Source: Cladorhizidae sp. MBARI D1340-BT2 (lineage: Eukaryota > Porifera > Demospongiae > Poecilosclerida > Cladorhizidae). Taken from it: DNA of 64,000 nucleotides. Location: the NCBI GenBank assembly GCA_028752905.1, contig JAQNBH010000011.1:27909178-27973177 (forward strand). The letters run 5' to 3'. The position numbers and the translations under genes were made by a program. Positions 23,893 to 34,280 of this stretch are shown piece after piece (within the stretch, counting starts at the first letter, position 1; the number at the start of each line of letters is the position of its first letter). The notes beneath the pieces were generated by a model. It was not told where the DNA came from and ran no database searches. It saw only the letters and a program-made list of their open reading frames with translations.

Positions 23893-26800
23893 CATGCTTC
23901 AGTATCGCAAACAGTTCCATAATATTGAAAGGGAAGCTTATTTGCCATTTTGACAAGATTGAGCGATTTCAGACAGTTTTTAATGGAGAAAATTTCTCAC
24001 CAAAAGACATTTACTGTCGTTTAAAGAGTAGAAACAGTTCATGTTGAAAAGGAAGCCATTTTGACAAGAATGAGACAGTTTTTCCTCAAAACGCTCAAAA
24101 GAGTCCCAATTGGAGACAAATAGAGCTTTCGGTTATAAAGGGGAGATTTCTCACCAAAAGACATTTTATCATTTAATGTTCAAATGGAAGCTAATTGCCC
24201 ATTTATACAAGAATGAGTGATTTCAGACACTTCCCAAATGGAGTAAAATAGAGCTTCTATTGATAGATTTGTCACAAAAATACGTTTTCTGACATTTTAA
24301 GAGTAAAAACAGTTCCATAATGTTGAAAAGGAAGCTAATTTGCCATTTTGAGCGATTTCAAACAGTTTTTCCTCAAACGCTCCCAATTGGAACAAAATAG
24401 AGCTTCTTTCTGGTTAAAATCGGAAGATTTCTCACCAAAAGACCTTTCCTGTCGTTTAAAGAGTAGAAACAGTTCTATAATGTTGAACAGGATGCTAATG
24501 TGCCCATTTTGACAATAATGAAACAGTTATTCCTCAAAACCCTCCAAATAGAGCTGCTTTCAGTTAAAAAGATGATATTTCTCACCAAAACTCGTTTCTG
24601 TCATTTAAAGAGTAGAAACAGTTCCATAATGTTGAAAAGTAAGCTAAATTGAGTGATTTCATAGTTTTTTCACAAAATGCTAAAAAAAGACACAAAATAG
24701 ATCTTTCGGTTAAAAAGGGCAGAAACCAAAATATGTTTTTTGTCATTTAAGGCGTAGAAACAGTTGATTAATGTTGAAAAGGGAACTAATTTGTCCATTT
24801 TTAAAAGTTTGAGCGATTTAAGACAGTTTTTACTCAAAATCCTCCTATTGGAGAGCTTATTTCGTTTAAAAATCTGAAATTTGACTTTTTCTGTCGTTTA
24901 AAGAGTAGACTAATGTTGAAAAGGAAGCGAGCTTGTTTCGGTTAAAAATGGAAGATTTCTCACAAAAGACGTTTTCTGACAAAATAAGAGTAGAAATAGT
25001 TCCATAATGTTGAAAAGGAAACTAATTTCCCATTTTGAGCGATTTCAGACAGTTTTTCCTCAAAACGCTACCAATTGGGTCAAAATAGAGTTAAAATCGG
25101 AAGATTTCTCACCAAAAGACGTTTACTGTCGTTTAAAGAGTAGAAACAGTTCTATAATGTTGAAATGGAAGATAATGTGCCCATTTGGACAAGAATGAGC
25201 GATTATAGAGTTTTTTCCTCCAAAAGCTCAAAAACATCCCAAATTGAGTAAAATAGAGCTTCTTTGGGTTAAAAAGACGTTTTCTGTCATTTCAAGAGTA
25301 GAAACATTTCATAATGTTGAAAGAGAAGCTTATTTGCCATTTTGGCAAGATTGAGCGATTTCAGACCGTTTTTCCTCAAAACGCAATAAACATGTGAGCT
25401 TAAAAAGTAGAAACAGTTCAATATTGCTCAAAAGAAAGCTGTGCCCATTTTGACAAGAATGAGTTTTTCCTCAAAACGCTCAAAAAAAGTCCCAATTGAG
25501 ACAAATAGTGCTTCTTTCGATTAAAAAGGAGATATTTCTTTCCAAAAGACATTTTCTTTCAATTAAAAAATAGAAACAGAGTTCCCTAATGTTCAAATGG
25601 AAGCTAATTGCAAAAATTAGTGATTTCAGACTGTTTTTCTTTAAAACGCTTAAAACGTCCCAAATGCAGTAAAGTGGTACCAAAAATATGTTTTCTGACA
25701 TTTTAAGAGTACAGTTCCATAATATTGGCTAATTTGCCATTATTCAAAATACTATTAAAAAACGTCACTATTGTAAGCTTCTTTCAATTAAAAAGTGTAG
25801 ATTTCTCACCAAAAGACGTTTCCTGTCATTAAAATAGTACAAATAGTTCAATAACGTTAAAAGGAAGCTAAATAGCCATTTTGAGCGACTTCAGACAGTT
25901 TTTCCTCAAAATGCTCAAAAACGTACTAATTAGAGCAAAATACGGTTAAAAAGGGGAGATTCACCAAAAGACGTTTTCTGTAGTTTAAAGTGTAGAAACA
26001 GTTCCATAATATTTAAAAGGAAGCTAGTTTTCCCATTTTGAAAAGATTGAGACAGTTTTTTCTCAAAATGCTCAAAAACATCCCAAAATAGAGGACATTT
26101 ATCATTTTAAGAGTAGAATGTTGAAATGGAAGCTAATTGCTCATTTTGACAAGAATGAGCGATTCAAGACAGTTTTCCCTCTAAATGCTCAAAAACGTCC
26201 CATTTTGGGAGCTTTTTTCAGTTAAAACGGCAGATTTCTCACCAAAAGACCTTTTCTGTCGTTTAAAGAGTAGAAACAGTTCCATATTGCTAAAAAGTGA
26301 CATATGTGCACATTTTTAGACAGTTTTTCCTTAAAACGATTAAAATAGAGCGTCTATCAGTTGAAAGGGAGAGATTTCTTACCAAAAGACGTTTTCTGAC
26401 ACTATAAGAGTAGAAACAGTTCTATAATGGCTAATTTGCGATTTCAGATATTTTTTCCTTAAAACACTCAAAAACATCCAATTGGGACGTTAAAAACCGA
26501 AGATTTCTCACTAAAAGACGTTTTCAGACGTTTAAGAGTAGAAACAGTTCTATAATGTTGAAAAGGAAGCTAATGTGCCCATTTTGACATGAATGAGCGA
26601 AATACGTTCCTATTGGAGCAAAATAGAGCTGCTTTCCGTTATAAAGGTGATATTTCACACCAAAATATGTTTTCTGTCATTTAAAGAGTAGAAACAGTTC
26701 CATTTTTGACAAGATTTAGGGATTTAAGACGGTTTTTCTTCAAAACGCTCTAAAACGTTCCAATAAAGCAAAATAGTCTTACATTTCTAACAAAACACAT

Positions 26801-28760
26801 TTACTATCATTTAAATAGGTAGAAACAGTCCATAATTTTTAAAAGGAAGCTAGTGTCCATTTTGACAAGAATAAGTTTTATCTCAAAATACTCACCTATT
26901 GTAGCAAAAAATAGCTTCTTTCGGTTAAAAAGTGGAGATTCTCACCAAAAGACGTTTCCTGTCATTTAAAGAGTACAGTTCAATAAAGTTGTGGAGGAAG
27001 CTAAATAGCCATTTTGAGCGACCTCAGACAGTTTTCCTAAAAAAACGTACCAATTGGAGCAAAATACGGTTAAAAAGGGGAGATTTCTCACCAAAAGACG
27101 TTTTCTGTAGTTTAAAGAGTAGGAAACGTCCCATAATGTTGAAAAGGAAGCTAGTTTGCCCATTTTGAAAAGATTGAGACATTTTTTTCTCAAAATGCTC
27201 AAAAACATCGCAATAGGAGCAAAATAGAGGACATTTATCATTTTAAGAGTAGGAACAGTCCTATAATGTTGAAATGGAAACTAATTGCTCATTTTGACAA
27301 GAATGAGCGATTCGAGACAGTTTTCCCTCTAAATGCTCAAAAACGTCCCATTTTGGGAGCTTTTTTCGGTTAAAACGGCAGATTTCTCACCAAAAGACCT
27401 TTTCTGTCATTTAAAGAGTAGAAACAGTTCCATAATGCTAAAAAGTGACATATGTGCATATTTTTAGACAGTTTTTCGTTAAAACTATTAAAATAGAGCG
27501 TCTATCAGTTGAAAGGGAGAGATTTCTTACCAAAAGACGTTTTCTGACACTATAAGAGTAGATACAGTTCCATAATGGCTAATTTGCGATTTCAGAAATT
27601 TTTTTCACAAAACACTCAAAAACATCCTATTAGGAGGTTAAAAACGGAAGATTTCTCACTATAAGACGTTTTCAGACGTTTAAAGAGTAGAAACAGTTCT
27701 ATAATGTTGAAAAGGAAGCTAATGTGCCCATTTTGACAAGAATGAGCGAAATACGTTCCTATTGGAGCAAAATAGAGCTATTTTCCGTTATAAAGGTGAT
27801 ATTTCTTACCAAAATATGTTTTCTGACATTTAAAGAGTAGAAACATTTCCATTTTGACAAGATTTAAGGATTTAAGACTGTTTTTCTTCAAACGCTCTAA
27901 AACGTTCCATTTGAGCAAAATAGTCTTACATTTCTAACAAAACACATTTACTATCATTTAAATAGGTAGAAACAGTCCATAAGGAAGCTAGTGTCCATTT
28001 TGACAAGAATAAGTTTTTTCTCAAAATACTCACCTATTGTAGCAAAAAATGCTTCTTTCGGTTAAAAAGTGGAGATTTCTCACCAAAAGACGTTTCCTGT
28101 CATTTAAAGAGTACAGTTCAATAAAGTTGTGGAGGAAGCTAAATAGCCATTTTGAGTGACCTCAGACAGTTTTCCTAAAAAACGTACCAATTGGAGCAAA
28201 ATACGGTTAAAAAGAGAGATTTCTCACCAAAAGACGTTTTCTGTAGTTTAAAAAGTAGGAACAGTTCCATAATGTTGAAAAGGAAGTTATTTGCCCATTT
28301 TGAAATGATTGAGAAATTTTTTTCTCAAAATGCTCAAAAATATCCCAATAGGAGCAAAATATAGGACATTTATCATTAATGTTGAAATGGAAACTAATTG
28401 CCCATTTTGACAAGAATGAGCGATTCGAGACGGTTTTTCCTCAAAATGCTCAAAAACGTCCCAATTGGAGCAAATCAGAGCTTTTTTCAGTCAAAACGGG
28501 AGATTACTCTCACCAAAAGACATTTACTCTCATTTAAACAGTAGAAAGAGTTCCATAATGTTGATAATGTGACAAGATTGAGCGATTTCAGACTGTTTTC
28601 CATAAAAATGCAATAAAATATCCCAATTGTCGAGGTTAAAAACGGATTTCTCACAAAAGTCGGTTAAAAGAGTAGAAACAGTTTTATAATGCCAATTTGG
28701 ACAAGAATGAGCGAATTCAGACAGTTTTATCTCAAAACACGCAAAAACGTCCCTATTGGC
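23893..28760. repeat. Degenerate ~179-bp satellite
   Basis: About 27 diverged, often truncated copies of an AT-rich unit of about 179 bp. Its landmarks in order are CCATAATGTTGAAAAGGAAG, CCCATTTTGACAAGAATGAG, TCAGACAGTTTTTCCTCAAA, CCCAATTGGAGCAAAATAGA, TTTCTCACCAAAAGACGTTT and TTTAAAGAGTAGAAACAGTT. Short frames in it differ from copy to copy and are not genes. 26290-26990 recurs at about 27430-28130. Confidence 0.9.
25890..28140. repeat. Higher-order period of ~1.14 kb in the satellite
   Basis: Rare variants recur in the same order about 1,140 bp apart: GACATATGTGCA (26296 and about 27447), TCTATCAGTTGAAAGGGAGA, ACTCACCTATTGTAGC (about 26891 and 28031) and GTGGAGGAAGCTAAATAGCC (about 26991 and 28128). 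The block spans about six monomers. Confidence 0.8.
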
Positions 28761-29330
28761 TACAAAAAAAATTATAACAAAAATATATCCTTGCGGGAAA
28801 AGTTACTGACAAAATGTTTTTAACCTTTAGTACCCGTTAGTACCCTTTGCAAGACATCTTGTTCTTTAGCAAGAAGGGTGAGTTAAGATTACCAGGGCAT
28901 TGCATACCAGAAGTAAGGAGGTAGGTAAGCTTTGCATTAGATGATACCCTTATTATAAAAAAATTTCCCATAACAATCATCATTTGATATCTAGCCAATG
29001 GGAGAAGTGGAGCCCATTGAAGTTAATGCGATGCGAAGCTGATGTGATAGTGATTTCATACTCGTATTTATTAGTGGCCTGATCATCTTTGTGCATTAAT
29101 TGCAAGTGTTGAGATGCTGCCTTGAGACCTAGTGCTCCAGTACTTGATAAACTAACAGAATGTATAATTATATCTGAAAATTAAATGTTTTGTTGTGTGA
29201 AATTATGAAGTTCAGAAATTAACACTATCTATATTCATGAAAGTTTATTCTAATCTGAAGAAGAACAAACACAAGAAAGGAAGTCATCCAGACCATTGGC
29301 AAGACTTTAGCTATTCCTCCTGTCTGAAAT
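28761..29330. other. Unassigned stretch
   Basis: About 570 bp of AT-rich DNA with no convincing frame, repeat or motif. A short TTAGTACCCGTTAGTACCC duplication lies near 28840. Confidence 0.4.
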
Positions 29331-29837
29331 GTTGCATAGAATCCTCCAAACTTCTTAAAATGGCCACCAAAAGAGTTCTAATCATAACTGTGGCCAATGT
29401 TGGACTATCATGGTGCAAGTATGGCCAATTGTACTTATCATGGTGAGAGTGTTTTCAACATCTGGTAAGCAATGTGGTGGGAGGAATATCCTTCAGCACT
29501 AAGATTCTAAGATTGCCCTGGATAAAATTTCACTATATGTGCGGAGGGGAAGGGGATTTTTTGCCACGGTTTTGAATTTTCACACTATTTGTAATAACTT
29601 TTTCCCCCTCCATTACTCTTGTAAGTTATTTTGAGGACAACTGTAGTGCATTTGCTGCTCTTTCTAAATCTAAAGATTTGTGCATAGCTACTTCCTAGGT
29701 CAAGATATGGTAACTTGATTGCCTCACTTCTCTCTGCTTTGAAGTTGAGCTTACCCACTTTAATGTGTTTGGCACAAACACTGATGTGGAAAATGCATTG
29801 AAAGAAACAACAAATCATCTGTCACAAGGTGCATGTC
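29331..29837 (+). repeat. Dispersed repeat D, copy 1 (partner 42011-42527)
   Basis: A block of about 507 bp recurs in the same orientation at 42011-42527 with roughly 90% identity by eye (shared GGCCACCAAAAG, AATGTTGGACTATCATGGTG, TTGTAAGTTATTTTGAGGAC and CAAATCATCTGTCACAAGG). No protein similarity or inverted ends are seen, so it is either a non-autonomous element or a segmental duplication. Confidence 0.85.
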
Positions 29838-30085
29838 CTTGATGTTGAGTTAGGTCAGAGCATCATCTCTCACAAGGTGGATGGTGAACCAGGTCAGAGC
29901 ATCATCTCTCACAAGGTGCAAGCTTTTGATGGTGAGCCAGGTCAGAGCATCATCTCTCACAAGTTCCATGCCCTTGATGGGGTGTCAGGTCAGAGCATAA
30001 TCTCTCACAAGGTGCATTTCCTTGACGGATGGCCAGGTCAGAGCATCATCTCTCACAAGGTGCATGTCCTTGATGGTGAAACAAA
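29826..30085 (+). repeat. 48-bp minisatellite at the end of repeat D
   Basis: Five units of CCTTGATGGTGAGCCAGGTC, AGAGCATCATCTCTCACAAG, GTGCATGT; one unit is 39 bp. All lengths are multiples of 3, so a plus-strand frame (29829-30140) stays open and encodes a 16-residue repeat ending GQSIISHK. The unit starts from the last bases of dispersed repeat D, and the other copy of D is not expanded. I see no reason to treat the frame as a gene. Confidence 0.9.
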
Positions 30086-30265
30086 TGCCAATCTCAATAG
30101 GTTGGCTGCTTTGCTAGTTAAAAGTTTGATTTGTAAGTGAGATCTGCCTTGAATCCAGTTTCGAGTTAATACTCCAGTATTGTGGTGGTGCAGAATTTTT
30201 GCCCTTGTTGTAATGACAGATTTTACATGTATTATTATTCCAATATTATTATTTCTTTGTTTTAG

Positions 30266-30342
30266 AGGTGATTGCTGTCTCTTCTGCTGTTGTGCTGGTC
30301 ATCATTGCTGCCATTTCGATATTGTTTATTGTGATTTTTTAA
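30266..30342 (+). other. Possible terminal exon with transmembrane segment
   Basis: A TTTCTTTGTTTTAG acceptor at 30265 precedes a frame reading EVIAVSSAVVLVIIAAISIL and further hydrophobic residues, then TAA at 30340-30342. It would end a single-pass membrane protein with almost no cytoplasmic tail. No upstream exon is assignable. Confidence 0.3.
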
Positions 30343-31350
30343 ATGCGTTAAGAAATATTTAGTATACCATCCCTACTGTACAGTTTCATTGAGCTTCTCC
30401 TAGGCATTCTATTATACTGACATTGTGTCATTCCATAATGTTGCAATGAAATTGGAAGCCAGAAATGCAATGAAATGAATATGAAGCATGCAAGAGTAGG
30501 ATTTGGTTTAATACTTACATCCATTGTATTGTGTCGGACCAAGAATCTATAGAGCAGAGGATGAAATGCTCTGTGAGCTATTTAGTTTCCAAATACTCTA
30601 AAGGATTTGTAGACGTGGGTGGGACGCATTGAAACTTTGAGAAACCTACCCTGTTTGTAAACAGGTATCTGCATAAACATACAGCAATGTTATGCAAATA
30701 GATGCCACAACATAGATACTACATTGCTACATAATAGATACATTAAAATTGCAATAAAATAACACATTGGCAAGTATTTACTGGTTGTCATGGAAGTCAA
30801 TTTATAGACTAAAATGTAGTCCACATCATACCATTTGATATCTTCCATATTCTTGGGAGTATAAGTAGTACCTACTAATATGCAGAGATTTTCTTGGTTG
30901 GTTTGTATGCATATGTGCTGCATGAATGTTGGGCAGTAGAGGTACACTTATATTCAAGGAATAAAAAGGTATCCCCTTAGAGGATTTGCGACAGCCTCCT
31001 TCTACATTGTAGTTGCGGAACTCCACAAACAAACAGCAGAGAAGAATATTTATCCAACTTTTAACTTCTTGTACGCTCAACAGTCTCAGCACACACCATA
31101 TTTTGTTATTATTGTTATCATATTGCTATCAGAAATGGCCCCTTAGTAGTGGGTCAGCTACAATCTCCTTCAAGTTCTCAGTAACAAATGTGCAAGAGAA
31201 CTAAACAGCAGAAAATACTGTCTTGAAGATCCTTGCCCACATTTTACAAAATATGACGTGCATTGGGGAAAATTTGGAGCCTTCTGCTACTAAAATTGTT
31301 TTGATTGTAATCAAGTTTTTTGAGAAAAATAACTTAGATAGAAGATACAT
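30343..31350. other. Unassigned stretch
   Basis: About 1 kb with only short random frames on both strands. I see no repeat family, motif or splice-framed frame that stands out. Confidence 0.4.
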
Positions 31351-31412
31351 ACATAGCTAGATATATACCTAGATAAATAGCTAGATACATACCTAGATAC
31401 AAAGCTAGATCT
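31351..31412. repeat. Short tandem repeat of ATACCTAGATA
   Basis: Five to six degenerate copies of a 10- to 12-bp unit around ATAGCTAGATA/ATACCTAGATA. Confidence 0.75.
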
Positions 31413-31985
31413 TGAAGATATATTTAAAGATTTTTAATTTTTTTAAGTGAAGTCTGCTAGTTTAAAAGATCTCAAAACACATTTGAAGAAACTAATAGAA
31501 GCTGAAATTACTCTTTGAGCTACTAAAGAGTTGTCAACATGAGTTTTGGCCGAGTATGAAATGTTTTTTTAATGGTTTGGTTGCCTGCCATTTTTAAAAG
31601 TGGGTAGAGCTTGATGATACTTCCTAGAAATATTTCAAGAATTTTTTCCCACTATGTACACGTTAATTGAAATGTCAACGCGAGATTATTCAATTCGAAT
31701 GCGGATCTATTCACAGAGACCGGGCGTTTAACGGTGGGCAATATTTAGTTTTCCTCGTGTTCCAAGAAGTGGATGCTTGATAGACAACTTCTAGGTGCTA
31801 CTCCTCTCTATGATTACATACTGGTACTTCATTACTCAAATCTCAAAAGGTTTTTCAAGTATATGAGCTGATAATAATTCAAAAAAGTAAAGCGAAGAAC
31901 TCTTGTTACCAAGGTGTGTAAGTAACTTTACTTCAGCTAATATAAACCTAGTGGTTTCTTTTATGACTGTTAGATCAAGCTAAAT
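31413..31985. other. Unassigned stretch
   Basis: AT-rich DNA without a supported frame. No element ends recognised. Confidence 0.35.
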
Positions 31986-32235
31986 AGTGTATGAATAGTA
32001 AATAGTTTAGCTAGCGCATCTAAATAGTGTAGGAATAGTAGCTAGCGTAGCTAAATAGCTAGCTAGCCCACCCTTGTAGCTAGCGCTTCATGTAGCTAGC
32101 TAGCTATCGGACCCAAGTAGCTTACCAGCTAGCGCTCCCATATAGCTAGCTGGCTAAAGCACCCAAGTAGCTAGCAAGCTAGCGCCCCCATATAGCTAGT
32201 TAGCAGTTAAATTGCTATCTAGCTTAGCTAAATAG
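31986..32235. repeat. TAGCTAGC-rich degenerate tandem repeat
   Basis: Overlapping repeats of GTAGCTAGC and AAATAGTGTAGGAATAGTA, with a unit of about 50 bp around TAGCTAGCAAGCTAGCGCCC seen two to three times. The TAGCTAGC core is self-complementary. Similar GCTAGC-rich DNA occurs at 15640-15760. Confidence 0.7.
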
Positions 32236-32419
32236 CCTTTTCTTTCCTGAGAACACTGTGTGATTTTGTTATATAGTCCTTGCTCACATTCAGTTGTTCA
32301 CTTATTAATATATTTTACATATAGGATTGCAGCAACATCTGTGATGAAGCAACATCTGTCATGTAATCATAACCATGAAACTAGGATGAAGGTATACTTA
32401 TATAGATTCAGTCTTCTGC

Positions 32420-32775
32420 TTTATTTGTCCTCTGTGAGTGGTAGGTGTGGAGTGGAGTGTGTTAGGCAGGCACCACATCTATACAGGGTGAGGTGTCTGG
32501 TGCCATCCTGCCGTTGCAGAAAGCACAGTCACACCTCTGACTTCCTCACACTTGGTAATGGTGTCCCTTGCCATTCAGCCTGTTTGCCCTTCAGCCTGTT
32601 TGCCCTTCAGCTGTTCTTGGGCACACTTCAGCTCGGCATGTGCATTGGTCCTGTCAATGGTAAACTTTAGCATGGTTGGACCAAAGAATAGTTGAAAACA
32701 ATCTTCTGCACTTTGGCAGGATGGAGGAACATTAGGTCCTGGTTGAAGGATGTATGGGCTACTCTGCAATGGCAT
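32420..32775 (-). pseudogene. piggyBac-type transposase: pre-catalytic exon joined to Cys-rich tail
   Basis: The acceptor TTTTTAAATTCTAG precedes 32775. The frame reads LQPGPNVPPS, AEDCFQLFFGPTMLKFTIDR and TNAHAEL, the D.F.LFF...TN.YA block of DDE_Tnp_1_7 proteins, and stops near 32575 in a small tandem repeat. About 30 bp on, another frame reads CDCAFCNGRMAPDTSPC and, past a stop, HTPLHTYHS, which resembles the Cys/His-rich C-terminal domain with several ligands lost. The entire catalytic domain between them is gone. The N-terminal match is good; the C-terminal one is weaker. Confidence 0.6.
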
Positions 32776-32881
32776 CTAGAATTTAAAAAGAAATAATGGT
32801 TTATATGTAAAGTTTGCTTGATATAAAACATTTGTCTGTGTAATACCTAATAATATTAATTGTTATTGTTCTTTTATTCCA

Positions 32882-33200
32882 GGAATGTCATACCTTCCCC
32901 AGCAGTTGTCCACATATATTGGCTAGCATCCACACGGCTGGTTCCACTTCCAACTGATCTTCCTCTCCTCTGCTGTCCTCTTCCTGCAGCTCTTCCCTTC
33001 CTCTGCTGTCCTCTACCTGCAGCTCTTCCCCTATTACGATGACCTCCCATTGACATCTGCTGACTTAGTCCTATCACTGTATCTCTCCCCCTATTTCCAC
33101 TTGCTCCAACATCCATACTTGCACTCTCATCCTTGGTCTCATAAAAATTGCTACTCATATCTATTTCATCATCCCTACAACTATTTGAGTCTATGTACAA
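32882..33200 (-). pseudogene. piggyBac-type transposase N-terminal exon (Arg/Gly-rich)
   Basis: A minus-strand frame of about 106 codons beginning at ATG 33200: an acidic start (CRDDEIDMSSNFYETKDES), then two copies of a GRAAGRGQQRRG repeat, then a short tail ending at a GTATGA donor near 32882. A similar acidic then RG-rich layout begins the other piggyBac relic (22103). The phase of the donor and the next acceptor does not fit perfectly, so either the splice differs or the gene is frameshifted. Confidence 0.5.
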
Positions 33201-33323
33201 TCACTGATGCCATTATCATCAATAACCTCTCTAGTAGAGTCTGGGTATCATAACCACAGGCCATTTACAGCTAACAACCACTAACCATAGTAAAAAAAAC
33301 TTCGTGGTCAAAATGAAGTGGCT

Positions 33324-33425
33324 GTCACGATATCGTGACGGTGGTCTACAGGTGACAATTACTACTGTCACGAATACGTGACAATGGTCTTATAGATACG
33401 CCTGCGCGTGTCACGAATTCGTGAC
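33324..33425. promoter_or_regulatory. Three 16-bp palindromes at 43-bp period in the piggyBac end
   Basis: GTCACGATATCGTGAC (33324-33339), GTCACGAATACGTGAC (33367-33382) and GTCACGAATTCGTGAC (33410-33425) start exactly 43 bp apart; two are perfect palindromes and the middle has one mismatched centre. Each is preceded on the minus strand by GACCA. They lie between the TTAA terminus and the transposase start. They are probably binding sites for a dimeric protein, either the transposase Cys-rich domain or a host factor. Confidence 0.8.
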
Positions 33426-33445
33426 AATGGTCCACTAAGTGTTAA

Positions 33446-34109
33446 ACGACATAACTTTTCTTGTCATTAACACTACAACTCCACCTCCTCCCCGCAATGG
33501 GCCACCCATCAAGACCAAGATAACAGACCAAGTAATTAACTTAGTTCCACCATCAATGGAGAGCTAATAGCTACAGTTAGTACCACACACATCAACAGCA
33601 ATCACAACTGAGTTACATCTGGAACCCAGTAACACAACGAATGGACTATAAGCTGCCTATATTTGCTAGCAAACTACGAACACAGCCTCTGGAATAAATT
33701 ATTTCATAAACGGAACCTTGATCAAAGCAGCAAACATGGAAATGGCATCTTCTCCCATTCCAAACAAGTCAAGCAGAGCTCATGTCAATTATGTTATGGC
33801 CTTCACATAGCGGGACCTTCCCATAGTATCCCCAGTGGCACAAAGAAGATTTGGAGTTTTTGGGTATATAGTTATAGTTTTAAGCCACTTAAATCTTTCA
33901 ACCACATGACTTGGAAAAATTGGTAACTTAAATCGTTTTTGCCAAATAAATAGCTATGGAACACATACAATAGAAAAATATAAACTTGAAGATTTGTATC
34001 AGATTTTCATCAATTTTAATATTCTAGTATAATGTATGAGATGATAATTAGAACTTTCTGACGATACTGACATTCTTCGCATTGAAAATCTGAAATAAAT
34101 AACAATAAC
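33446..34109. other. Unassigned stretch
   Basis: No supported gene. A second TTAA at 33536 is a rival outer border for the piggyBac element, but it has no inverted-repeat support. Confidence 0.4.
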
Positions 34110-34280
34110 CTTCTCAATAATTAACTTGAAATATACTCTCTCGACATTTCCACTAGATGCTCTAGCCTTCATCAGGAATGATGAGATGCTAAGACTTGTG
34201 TGAGCCTGTTATATACTGCTATCAACCACGTGATACAAGCCACACCCTGGCACATGCATCCAGCATGAGAACCAGATTTG
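34110..34280 (-). repeat. Dispersed repeat, copy 2, with hammerhead-like core
   Basis: Partner of 22145-22320. On the minus strand 34175-34141 reads CTGATGA, a CTAG-AGCAT-CTAG stem-loop, GGAAA, then TGTC. That is the order of hammerhead ribozyme core elements (CUGAUGA, helix II, GAAA, cleavage-type UC), but no proper helix III is visible. It could be the degenerate end of a ribozyme-bearing retroelement such as a Penelope-like element. Confidence 0.5.

Larger units (their letters stand above)
32340..33441 (-). mobile_element. Internally deleted piggyBac element
   Basis: The right end is TTAA at 33442-33445 next to GTG; read inward it starts CACTTAGTGGACCATTGTCA. Inside are three 16-bp palindromes, then on the minus strand an Arg/Gly-rich N-terminus, a spliced exon with pre-catalytic piggyBac motifs, and a fragment of what looks like the C-terminal Cys-rich domain. 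The catalytic DDE region is missing. The left end with a matching TTAA was not found, so the 32340 border is approximate. Confidence 0.6.

Noticed and set aside
29829..30140. 103-codon frame with repeated GQSIISHK
   Set aside because: It is explained by a 48-bp minisatellite whose length keeps frame; nothing upstream looks like a promoter or signal sequence.
32260..32670. 136-codon plus-strand frame with Cys-rich stretch
   Set aside because: It is antisense to the piggyBac tail; the Cys content mirrors the Cys/His codons of the minus-strand relic.
33536..33539. TTAA as the outer end of the piggyBac element
   Set aside because: The TTAA at 33442 is adjacent to a piggyBac-style CACTTAGTGG terminus and the palindromes; the one at 33536 has no such sequence.
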